Below, in pieces: positions 16,555 through 64,000 of a stretch of DNA of 64,000 bases. Numbering within the stretch: position 1 is the first letter of the stretch; every line of letters begins with the position of its first letter. The notes under the pieces were generated by a model. It did not search any database. It was given only the letters and a program-made list of their open reading frames with translations, and was not told the DNA's origin. Location: contig BAAHQB010000040.1 in the NCBI GenBank assembly GCA_054601695.1, positions 992,001 through 1,056,000 of the forward strand, written 5' to 3'. Made by a program: the position numbers and the translations under genes. Source of the DNA: Amorphochlora amoebiformis (taxonomy: Eukaryota; Cercozoa; Chlorarachniophyceae).

Positions 16555-17391
16555 TGTTGCTCAAGTCACGCCAGGAATTTGACAGCGATGTCAAGGGTCC
16601 CGGGCCGATGGCGAGCAGGGTGGGGTGGGGTTTGAGTTCGAAAGGTGTAGGTGTTGTTGGTTGGCGTGGTTGGTGTAAATGTTGTTGGTTGGCCAGCTGA
16701 CTTGAGGCGATGTTCGAATATTGGGGTGAGCGTGGATCTCCAGGGGCATCCGGGATCCTTGAAGTAGGTGCGCTTCTTTGTTCATGCTTGTTTTTTTTTT
16801 TTTCCAATGTTCAATCTACTTCCTTTGCTTGTTCAGCTATTCCGTTTTCTATTGCGGGGGAGGGGGGATAATACCGAGCATAGATGGTTATGCTGGGGGT
16901 GTAGCATGGTCATACAGACGAAAGAGCGGGAAAATTTTGTTTTAAGGGATATCTTTGTTATATCCTACAATATTCCATTTAAGTCGAATACTGCACAAGT
17001 ATATGGGTACATAAGAATAGGTGTACATATGAATAGAAGTTTTCTATGAATACTAGCGGAAGTACGTAGAAATATTCCAGAAAAACACATACATTTACAT
17101 ATCATAAATATATATGTCTTATGTCTAAATAAAAATACGCTCTATTCACACGTGTAAGGTATGCATGCATTATATACATCTGAATTCACAATATTTCAAA
17201 ACACCTAAACCCCACCGAGAGCTGCACGTAAGTTGTACATAAACGATATTAGATATCTAGATATCTGAGATTTATCAGATATAAGATATGTGTTACCAGG
17301 TGAATATGGGTGGCGAGTGGGGTCAAGTGTGTGACTTCAAATTTGGAGATTCGAGAAATTGGGTCGATATTATACATATATTTATATATAC

Positions 17392-17424
<33 letters not shown>

Positions 17425-17508
17425 TACATTTATAAGTATAAATATGCATGTGTATACCTATATATATGATACGATATACATCTTTTTTTATCACATGTAT
17501 TACATTAA

Positions 17509-17571
<63 letters not shown>

Positions 17572-17607
17572 TATTAATGTGCATAGACTTTTAAAATATA
17601 TTCCATG

Positions 17608-17648
<41 letters not shown>

Positions 17649-17714
17649 TTTTATATATATGTGTGTGTGTGTCCGTGTGTGTGTGTGATATATATGCGCA
17701 ACTATTAATGTATG

Positions 17715-17768
<54 letters not shown>

Positions 17769-17890
17769 TATGCACACACACACATATTTTTTTATATATA
17801 TATATATATACTGAGTAGTTGAAGTGTATATTTAGTGGCGTTCAGGCAGATGGGCTTCGAATCATATACACCCTATTGCGGTACATATGT
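16555..17890. repeat. Right arm (C') of inverted repeat IR3
   Basis: Reverse-complement partner of 14,815-16,550. It differs from the left arm by insertion of a C/T-rich block and a G run at 16,790-16,870, and by TA array lengths. Confidence 0.85.
16591..16785 (-). pseudogene. Duplicated coding-like block, right IR3 copy
   Basis: Minus-strand copy of the 16,325-16,531 block. Its 64-codon frame shares GSR(I/M)PLEIH with the left copy, then diverges through small indels. No family recognised. Confidence 0.3.
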
Positions 17891-18059
17891 CAACATACAT
17901 ATTAATTATATATATATATATATATATGTATCTAAATTAATATATACACACATGTATATGTATGCATATTTATACACATATTAATAAATATCATGTGCAT
18001 ATATGGAAATATATATTTATAAAGATACAATTTTACGTATATACACACATATATGTATA

Positions 18060-18103
<44 letters not shown>

Positions 18104-18145
18104 TGCTTGTGTAAACATTTGTGTAAACATTTGTGTAAACATATT

Positions 18146-18211
<66 letters not shown>

Positions 18212-18234
18212 TAAATTATCTATATTTATTTATA

Positions 18235-18279
<45 letters not shown>

Positions 18280-18300
18280 ATATACATGTATAAATATACG
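17890..18300. repeat. (TA)n microsatellite block
   Basis: TA arrays with a small tandem repeat 'tttgtgtaaaca' at 18,105-18,145. No gene seen. Confidence 0.9.
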
Positions 18301-18304
18301 TATG

Positions 18305-20725
<2,421 letters not shown>

Positions 20726-21413
20726 GACTTCGGCTACACTCTAGACGCTAGCTCGGTGGTCTACATCAGGTCAAAAAGAGGGCAGGGCTTAGATTGGAAA
20801 TGCGGGGGTTCGGGTTGGATTTGGACGTGTTTCTCTACTTTCAGGCTAAGTTTGCATTTTCGTTACAGATCGGGTTTCTTTACATTCGGTTGCACACACT
20901 TGCCGTCGGACACGTTCAATTTCTATTATTTGTTTTATATGTAGGTATGGATATCTACATATGTTGGATTTGTATACTTCAAATGCATAGAATTATAAAT
21001 ACATGTAGTTGTACATGCATACATATATACAAAAAGCACATCATATACACGTCGTATATGAATGTATTCATAGTATAATACAAATGTATACATTTAAAAA
21101 TAAATATAAGTATATGTATTCGTTGTATATTTATGTGGGTGTATATGATGTATACATATGTATACTGTTACGTAAACTCCGTGACATTCAAGACACAATA
21201 ATAGCAACCCTACCATCAACTTCAACTGCATTATTTTCATACACAAAAAATACACATCTATGTATCACATATGTCTACATACATAGATTTTAAATATTCT
21301 CACATAAGTTCGAAAGCAATGTAAGACACATATATAGCCAATACAGACGTATGTCATCGTAGCATGAAAGAAATTGTATATATAGTTGAAACATTTGTGA
21401 GATATATACATAC

Positions 21414-21490
21414 AATAGGGTGGTGTTTGTCGGTGGGCGAGTTTGTAGCTTGTGCGTCACTTTTTTGCTCGTGCAGATTCAACAGCGGAC
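21414..21490 (-). other. Exon-like block, unidentified (minus strand)
   Basis: Starts after 'atctag' and ends at a consensus-like donor GTATGT. The open frame reads [18 protein letters not shown] and then TDKHHPI. Hydrophilic, no motif recognised. It could be a downstream exon of a minus-strand gene, but no partner exon was found. Confidence 0.3.
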
Positions 21491-21574
21491 CTAGATGTAT
21501 ATATATGTATTTATATATGTATATATATATATATACCTGTTTATATATATATATATATGTATATATATACATGT

Positions 21575-21622
<48 letters not shown>

Positions 21623-21698
21623 TGTATATATATAAGTGTATAGATATACACATATGGAGATATATACATGTACATAAATATATACATACACATATATT

Positions 21699-21746
<48 letters not shown>

Positions 21747-21867
21747 ACATATATATATATATATATATGTATATTATATTTTTATATATATTATTGAGTG
21801 CGATAATGAAATTCCCGTTGGTGTGTGTAGATGGGTCTGTCTTGCTAATTTTTCTAGCGAGATTCGA

Positions 21868-22035
21868 ATCTATAACTCCTCTTGTGTGATGTCTCTGTCA
21901 GGATGTCATCGTTAAGTCTATCTATCTCACTCTATAGCAAAAATAGCAGTCCATTGTTGGGGTGTTTGAATCCTGAGTTGAGTGGAATCCAATATGGTTC
22001 TTTCACGTTTGGTTTTCGCAACTGAGTGTGTGTCA
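21868..22035. repeat. Left arm of foldback IR4
   Basis: About 168 bp, almost perfectly complementary to 22,228-22,425. The strongest block contains 'ggtgtttgaatcctgagttg' and 'caatatggttctttcacg'. The loop between the arms is about 190 bp of unique sequence. Confidence 0.9.
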
Positions 22036-22227
22036 TCTGCTTAAAACCCCACCTTTGCTATCCTTCAAAGGAACCTCCTAACTTCATTTACACTCAAAAG
22101 AGGCCTACGGCTTGCAAGCCATGACTCTTCAAACAAATTCATTACTGCACAAATTCATTACTGCTAAGCTAAACAAACCAAGTAATCTAGTCTTGTCCAA
22201 ACAAATCATATCGTACGAGCTATGTAG

Positions 22228-22425
22228 ACATACACTCAGTTGCAAAAATCAAACGTGAAAGAACCATATTGGATTCCACTCAACTCAGGATTCAAACACC
22301 CCAACAATGGACTGCTATTTTTGCTAGAGAGTGAGATAGATAGACTTAACGACGATATCATGGACTGGGTCTACGACGATATCATGGACTGGGTCTGACA
22401 GAGACATCACACAAGAGGAGTTAAT
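22228..22425. repeat. Right arm of foldback IR4
   Basis: Reverse complement of 21,868-22,035, with an extra tandem duplication 'acgatatcatggactgggtc' at 22,352-22,396 that the left arm lacks. Confidence 0.9.
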
Positions 22426-22620
22426 CTTATTGCTAAAGAGCTTGCTAGCTCAATATTCAACAGGATGCTGCGATGGCGAATCACCAACAGCGAAGTTTTC
22501 TACCATGACATAAATATCATGCCAAACCCAACTACAAACAACAAACCGCAAGTCTTCTCAATAAGAGGCTGCAATAACGATACATGTACATATACATATA
22601 TGTATATGTGTACATTTAAT
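22400..22620 (+). other. Coding-like block next to foldback IR4
   Basis: A frame open for about 70 codons from inside the right arm. It contains NLIAKELASSIFNRML, RWRITNSEVFYHDINIM and QVFSIRGCNNDTC. The composition is protein-like and independent of the TA arrays. No family recognised. It may be a remnant of a mobile-element protein or a host exon. Confidence 0.35.
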
Positions 22621-22723
22621 ATGTATTAAAATACAGGAATGCCGTTAGTATTTCTATCGTTGTACATATTCAAACATGAATATAAATACGTACATTGTAA
22701 ACACATATCTTTATACTTGTATA

Positions 22724-22770
<47 letters not shown>

Positions 22771-22798
22771 ATATATATGTATATATATAGTATACAAA

Positions 22799-22887
22799 GT
22801 GTAGTGTTGTACCCAGAGCACCATAACGGAGATGGGTTAAAATGCATTTACTCTTATCCGCGCAGGAGAAATACCCTTTCTGTGGGT
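22799..22887 (+). other. Exon-like block, unidentified (plus strand)
   Basis: Follows 'aaagtgtag' and ends at GTATGT. The frame reads [18 protein letters not shown] then RRRNTLSV. It lies on the same strand as the coding-like block at 22,400-22,620 and could belong with it. Short blocks at 23,020-23,070 and 23,185-23,215 share 'aagattttgagtatt' and look like duplicates. Confidence 0.3.
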
Positions 22888-22899
22888 ATGTATATGTTT

Positions 22900-22904
22900 C
22901 ATAT

Positions 22905-22945
<41 letters not shown>

Positions 22946-22963
22946 GTACGTATGTATGTATGT

Positions 22964-23014
<51 letters not shown>

Positions 23015-23072
23015 TATATGTAGATTGTATATCCTACATACCCCTTAGGAAAGATTTTGAGTATTTGCATGA

Positions 23073-23147
<75 letters not shown>

Positions 23148-23223
23148 GTATATGTAAGTTTAAATATTAGTTACATACATATATATAAGATTTTGAGTAT
23201 TTTCATGAATACATACATGTAAT

Positions 23224-23284
<61 letters not shown>

Positions 23285-23360
23285 TATATGTAAGTTTAAA
23301 TATTAATTACATACATATATATATATATACATATATATATATAAATATATATATATATAC

Positions 23361-23420
<60 letters not shown>

Positions 23421-23487
23421 TATATACATATATACGTGTATACACATACATCCGTAAATATACACTTATAATTTTATATATAGATAC

Positions 23488-23520
<33 letters not shown>

Positions 23521-23546
23521 CATATATATAGAATATATGTGTGTAC

Positions 23547-23591
<45 letters not shown>

Positions 23592-23676
23592 CCGCCTTTC
23601 AGGGAAACGATTTTGGTTTTAACACATCATTGCACACACTAATTCCAAATATCTATATTTATATATTATACATACA

Positions 23677-23718
<42 letters not shown>

Positions 23719-23786
23719 AATATAAATCTATTTGTATATCTATCGTATATTTATATTACAATTGAAAGATTACATATATATATTAC

Positions 23787-23885
<99 letters not shown>

Positions 23886-24001
23886 TTAAATATATGTATG
23901 CACATATATGCAAATGTATGACATACATATATATATATATATATACATATATTATATGTATACATATATTTATATATATACATGTAAAAATATGTATGTA
24001 C

Positions 24002-24093
<92 letters not shown>

Positions 24094-24100
24094 GTACACC
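22900..24100. repeat. (TA)n microsatellite blocks
   Basis: TA arrays with short unique islands at 23,030-23,070, 23,150-23,235, 23,590-23,660 and 23,730-23,775. No supported exon inside the arrays. Confidence 0.9.
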
Positions 24101-24399
24101 TGCACATGCACAGTTATTGTAATTTAGCAATATGAGCAGAATATAATATGGATATAGCCCACATGCATTATCACATAACGTTCCGTAGTAACAATAGTGT
24201 TAAACACACATATTGTACTATCGTCATAATTGTGTTAATACTTACATAACATACCCACGACATACTTTCGATGTATTTGCGCTCGACCGTCGGGTTTGGT
24301 AGAGGCAGGAATCCCCTTTTGATGAACCAACCCACAAGGCTCCAAGCTTGGAAAAATAAGGCAAAATCACCAAAATAATCGAAACTGATGGAATTTCAT

Positions 24400-34852
<10,453 letters not shown>

Positions 34853-34859
<7 letters not shown>

Positions 34860-35035
34860 CTACTAGTCGAGTACGAGTGTCTTCTTCTCCTTCCGCTGGG
34901 GTTTCAATTCATGACACGGGGGAACAAAACGGCGTGATTTCCCGTTCATTTCGAATGATTCAAGGCGTTCTCAAGATAAAAATCTTAACCTGCGTTACAG
35001 ACTGCTTTTATTACAATTCAAGCTTGATATTATAG
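34853..35035 (+). other. Short ORF in TA-free island, unidentified
   Basis: A 60-codon frame beginning MCPTSRVRVSSSPSAGVS and ending FYYNSSLIL. It abuts, on the opposite strand, the N-terminal exon of the membrane protein gene, so it may be 5' flanking DNA. No family recognised. Confidence 0.2.
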
Positions 35036-35041
35036 ATTATA

Positions 35042-35233
35042 ATGACTTATAACTACATTTCCACTACTACAAGCTCCGAAACAAGTTTATTAAATAGACT
35101 CCCTAATTTCCCAGGAGAACTTGAAAAGTTCGGCGTTTACGATCTTATAGGTCAGTGTTTTCTTCTTATACGATCAAAATCGCCCAATAAAATGCAAATT
35201 GAACATTGGATGCATTTAAGTAGAATAACATAA
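35042..35233 (+). CDS. Small ORF resembling a BAF-like (BANF1-type) fold segment
   Basis: A 63-codon frame with an ATG start. Its middle reads LPNFPGELEKFGVYDLIGQC and then FLLIRS, followed by a gap and IEHWMHL. The spacing recalls barrier-to-autointegration-factor domains: a helix-hairpin-helix 'PG..L...G', a following 'L.GQFL.L', and a distal 'F..WL'. The match is from memory and weak: the Phe of GQFL is displaced and the second half is short. A GT at 35,151 could instead make this a first exon. BAF proteins bridge DNA and bind lamina-type partners in animals; here no function is claimed. Confidence 0.3.
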   Translation: MTYNYISTTTSSETSLLNRLPNFPGELEKFGVYDLIGQCFLLIRSKSPNKMQIEHWMHLSRIT

Positions 35234-35256
35234 ACTTCCAATCAAACGACTCCTAT

Positions 35257-35556
35257 ATGGCCCAAGCTGAGTCCCTTCGGACCCTTCCTAAAGAGTACCC
35301 CATCCAACCGGATCCCAAACCATCACACAATCCATCCGCCGCGGTCATTGACCGGTTGACCACAACCCCCCTCATGCGCTTTCTAACCCTCGGGCAGACC
35401 TATCCCGTCAGGATACAGCGCTTACGGCGCGCTGTTGAGGTGATGGTTCCGCCATCGTTCATACTCGTCTTTTCGTTTTGGCTGCTGAGTCTGAGCGAGT
35501 TCTCGCCTCTTGACTGTCGAGTCCAGCGGTCCAGGCTCCTTGCACACCTGCACTAG
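35257..35556 (+). CDS. Hypothetical ORF, 99 codons
   Basis: Begins MAQAESLRTLPKEYPIQPDP and continues with AAVIDRLTTTPLMRFLTLGQ, then a hydrophobic stretch FILVFSFWLLSLSEF. The sequence is TA-free, with codon use like that of the recognised exons. The opposite strand also has an 89-codon frame at 35,691-35,422 (MELQSGNIMLQPKSPSFSYG and on), and the two cannot both be coding through the overlap. No family recognised. Confidence 0.3.
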   Translation: MAQAESLRTLPKEYPIQPDPKPSHNPSAAVIDRLTTTPLMRFLTLGQTYPVRIQRLRRAVEVMVPPSFILVFSFWLLSLSEFSPLDCRVQRSRLLAHLH

Positions 35557-35883
35557 CACGATGTTCGAGGTACATCGCATTTCCTTCTCCTTTATTTCAT
35601 TTGCCGGACGGGGGATTCCCAAAAGAATGTTCCCGTAAGAAAAAGAGGGAGATTTTGGTTGGAGCATAATGTTGCCGCTCTGGAGTTCCAAGGGAGAGAG
35701 AGGAACAGCGGGGATTTGTTGGTTTATGTATTACCTCAAAAGTTGGTAGTGTGGTCGCAAGAGTTTTCCAAGAGTGGATGATGTAGTCTCATTGTGTTTG
35801 GTTTTGTTTGTTGTGTTTTAGCTTTTGGCTTAAAAGTCGGGTTGCTTGCCCAGTGAGCCCGGAGTCGTCCACGTCGCGTGGAA

Positions 35884-35889
35884 TATAAA
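35884..35889 (+). promoter_or_regulatory. TATA-like box
   Basis: TATAAA in a GC-richer setting, 58 bp before the ATG at 35,947. This is one of the few TATAAA hexamers in the window that does not lie in a TA array. Confidence 0.35.
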
Positions 35890-35946
35890 CCCACTCGGCA
35901 CTTCTAAAACCATTGTTCGCACTTGCACACCCCATCCTAGTATAAC

Positions 35947-36171
35947 ATGTCAATCATGGTAGAGCAGATTGTAGAACATGCATATATACCCACATCTTTT
36001 CTTTTTGCCTTCATGGCCCTTGGAATCCAAAGAGAGCATGGCGAAGTCGATGAATCCCCAGAAAAAAAAAAGAGGAGACCTCACAAAAAAAGAAACTTGA
36101 AACGAGCCCTGGCGCCGCCTTTTGTGATAGTTTCCCAAAATCCTTTCAATTTTATTTTGTCGAGGTTTTAG
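35947..36171 (+). CDS. Small basic hypothetical protein or first exon
   Basis: A 74-codon frame: MSIMVEQIVEHAYIPTSFLF, then a cluster EKKKRRPHKKRNLKRA that looks like a nuclear localisation or RNA-binding basic patch, ending FNFILSRF. It is preceded by a TATA-like box. No family recognised. Confidence 0.35.
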   Translation: MSIMVEQIVEHAYIPTSFLFAFMALGIQREHGEVDESPEKKKRRPHKKRNLKRALAPPFVIVSQNPFNFILSRF

Positions 36172-36174
36172 GGA

Positions 36175-36990
36175 CAGGATAAAAATAACCCGTCACCTTT
36201 TATTCTCATGTACATGTACACGTGTAGCTGCCCTCATTGACACATATGCCGCACGGTGTACACTGTACGCGCCTTGTACATACAGTCTCTAGATTTCTCC
36301 AGCCTAGGACTGCAACCTGTAACTCAACACCACTTGTCAATATTTTTTCTTTCCTCCTCGTGTTGTACAAACTAGATTTTGATGAGTGTATTGCACGATC
36401 AACTAGACTAACGATGATGATCTTTAACTTCGTCACACATCCATTACTCTTCAAGTCACTCGACTCATGTTCCGAGGCTCTAGAGGCTGCTACCGTATAT
36501 GCCAGTGTATCCAGTGTATGGGGCTGAGCTTGACTGCTCGCCGGGATACTTTAGTACAAGATTCACTTGAAAGGCGAGTCTCATTGGGAGTCGCGCTCTC
36601 GCTAACTTGGTAGTAACTAGAGTAATGCGAAATGACCGAATGAAGCGCGCGCGTGTAACATTCTGATTTCGAGCGGACGGCATACGCTTGACACTGGCAA
36701 TCGAATTAAAGTAATTATATCCATCCTTCATTAGATTACTTGATTATTTCAGGCTCATGTTGTACTATACCAATTTATAATCCTAATGCCATGATATTTA
36801 CACTAGGGTCTAGTTAAGGTTTTTTTCTCCAATTCGTAACTTAGGCTTGGCTAAGATTCTTGATGCTTTAATTAGATACTCCAGTTAGATACTACTAGCT
36901 ACGGTGTCGCGGCGAATGCATCATGAGCGACGCGACCCGCTTGAAGCTTTTTGAGATTTTCTGATCTGTTCTATCTGTGACTAGTTCTAG
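36175..36990. other. Unique TA-poor DNA without a recognised gene
   Basis: Balanced composition, no minisatellite and no (TA)n. Frames at 36,237-36,527 (+) and 36,731-36,480 (-) overlap on opposite strands and show no motif. It probably contains the 3' flank of the phosphoglycerate kinase gene. Confidence 0.4.
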
Positions 36991-36994
36991 TAGT

Positions 36995-52222
<15,228 letters not shown>

Positions 52223-52264
<42 letters not shown>

Positions 52265-52301
52265 TAATATATATACACATACACATACACACACACACAT
52301 A

Positions 52302-52348
<47 letters not shown>

Positions 52349-52370
52349 TAATATATATACACATACACAT

Positions 52371-52422
<52 letters not shown>

Positions 52423-52528
52423 TACACACACATATATATATATATATAATATAATAATATATATATATATATATATATATTATATTCTTTAATTGTATAC
52501 ATGTACAGATATTATATATGTATACATT

Positions 52529-52583
<55 letters not shown>

Positions 52584-53854
52584 ATATATATGTCTATGTT
52601 TGATAAACATGTATGTACCTTCAATCAGATCGATCAAACCAACAAAATCGGACGAAAATACTGCAAACTTCACCTAATGGGGTTGAAGAAGGAGTACACT
52701 GTGACGTTCAGACACACGAGCAAACACAACGCCCGAGCCACCACACGTTTGAATCCATAAACCTGACCACGATCCATCTCGTGGACATTACGCCCTCCCC
52801 TCCTCGTTTGTACAAGGAAGCTTCAAAAGCACATGAAATCCCCTCTCAAGTACATCCGAGTTCTCCAACAAGCTTGCAAATACACAAAATGCAACTGGCG
52901 AGTCACAAACTGACACGTTTCCAAATGCGCTCGTTGGCCATATCTCGCTTATTTTGTTGTATACGACCATCTCAGCTTATTTGAGTCATAAGAAGGTTGC
53001 AAGTGGGGGGCTCCCAAACAGAAATATGGCGCTTCGCCCATTTTTCCAAAGCACGCGCATATCGTGTCACCTGTCGGTCGCGCCCTTTTGGATTCGGGGA
53101 TGGTTGTCAAACCCGGGGATCCCTGGATATCTTTTTTAAATCCCTGGGTTATTCTGGAAATCCCTGGGGATAGAATCCCTGTAAACTCCAGGGAGGCTCG
53201 GGTGAGCATCGAAAGGGCTGGTCTAAGGTCTGGCGGTAAGACGGATCTGGTTCCGACATCGAAGCAGTGGCCAACAAGGGTAAGACTGATCATTTGACGT
53301 TGGCGAGGTTTAATATGTGCTAGCTAGTATTTAGGTGAATTAGAAGGAGGAAGTATGATATATCCACACATGAGATTGCATGAAGAATGAATGACTCCTT
53401 CACACGTCATTCAGTCAATTAAATTTCATGCATGTAAATGACATCATGCAAGGCTCATTTCTTTTGTTTGACATAATCTGGGGTGGTAGGGCAAATTTGA
53501 TTCGAATAGCGTTGGGCGCGGGATACCGTACCACAAATTTTCAATCTCAGCTCGTGCAGTATTAGCAATCGGATGCAATTGCCGTGCGATCACACTCAAT
53601 ACGCAACACGCGCGCCAAAACAGTGTGGATTCGCAAAATCGTACGCAAAATGCGCAATAGACTTGTGGGCTTGAGTTTCTGGTGTTCTATGGATTTTCGT
53701 GCGGGTGGTTCTCGCTTGCGTTTGCTCGTGATTGCTTGCGTTCTCGTGGAGAATATTCATGTATTGATGGATGGATTCCTTGGTCATTAGATAGTCTTCA
53801 TCCAGTTTTGAGTGATTGCGATGTTTCAGAATGGGAATCCTTGTCAGTTTGATC
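52223..53854. promoter_or_regulatory. Divergent intergenic region between PGK and UFD2-type gene
   Basis: The kinase start is at 52,222 (minus) and UFD2 coding runs rightward from 53,855 or 54,892. Contents: a (TA)n block at 52,225-52,600 immediately before the kinase ATG, unique DNA at 52,600-53,850, and a small repeat of 'aaatccctggg' at 53,115-53,205. Frames at 52,613-52,984 (+) and 53,293-52,949 (-) show no motif. The TA block abuts the kinase start, so an untranslated or additional 5' exon cannot be excluded. No clear TATA or terminator. Confidence 0.4.
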
Positions 53855-53888
53855 ATGAGCTTCGTCAACGCTGCACTGCGAATATTAG
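53855..53888 (+). CDS. Possible first coding exon of the UFD2-type gene
   Basis: ATG followed by SFVNAALRIL, ending one base into a codon before donor GTAATC. This phase fits the next exon, which starts at 54,892 with the last two bases of a codon. It is supported only by phase, proximity and an ATG. A hydrophobic decapeptide start is not typical of UFD2, so an unseen alternative exon is possible. Confidence 0.3.
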
Positions 53889-53974
53889 GTAATCTTACAC
53901 CGGATACATCCTATTGGGGTTTACAAAGCATTCGATAACTCAGCGACTTGTGTTCTTTTTTCATTCACAGAATA

Positions 53975-54780
<806 letters not shown>

Positions 54781-54891
54781 ATTTATTGTCTGGATGGTTT
54801 GCATACATTGATTTGTATATTTGCGAAGACGTTGTGGAAGAGCATTAAAATGTAGGGTAAAGGTAGTTTTCTGATGGTGTTTGTTCATCAG

Positions 54892-64000
<9,109 letters not shown>

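Overview
This window is nuclear DNA of a eukaryote, most likely a microbial one. It contains spliceosomal introns with GT..AG borders, a dispersed family of short elements with tRNA-like internal promoter boxes, and several intron-rich housekeeping genes. It is dominated by (TA)n arrays and minisatellites. The lineage cannot be fixed from the window alone. Genes were found by reading short exon blocks, checking splice borders and intron phase, and comparing the joined peptides with remembered protein families. No search was run.

Layout. 1-20.7 kb is gene-poor and built of long imperfect inverted repeats in the order A (1-3.3 kb), B (3.9-6.2), A' (7.1-11.15), unique DNA, C (14.8-16.5), C' (16.55-17.9), B' (18.3-20.7). 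A and B interlock, so this is not one simple palindrome. Polypyrimidine/polypurine tracts, pentamer and ~45-60 bp tandem repeats and copies of the short dispersed element fill it. 21.4-23.1 kb holds a small foldback element and exon-like blocks of unknown identity. 24.4-34.9 kb carries a minus-strand gene for an unrecognised multi-pass membrane protein. 34.85-36.2 kb is a TA-free island with short ORFs and a TATA-like promoter. 37.0-52.2 kb is a minus-strand phosphoglycerate kinase gene cut into about 20-21 exons of 37-117 nt and recoverable almost end to end. 54.9-64.0 kb is a plus-strand gene for a UFD2/UBE4-type ubiquitin chain elongation factor, 19 exons, running off the right edge before its U-box. 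The kinase and UFD2 genes are divergent, sharing about 2.7 kb of upstream DNA.

The most unusual signal is in the introns. Many minisatellites are tandem copies of the adjacent exon-intron junction: the unit contains the last bases of the intron with AG plus the first 8-20 bases of the exon, or the last bases of the exon plus the GT donor. Clear cases lie at 58,978-59,344 (31-bp unit, 13 AG borders), 59,457-59,700, 60,440-60,799, 39,725-40,075, 42,635-42,785 and 33,040-33,315. A ~46-copy 29-bp array at 30,628-32,010 probably has the same origin. Unit lengths are usually not multiples of three, so splicing at a copy would break the frame. This suggests that introns here grow by duplication slippage seeded at splice junctions, and that the spliceosome must choose one border among many near-identical decoys.
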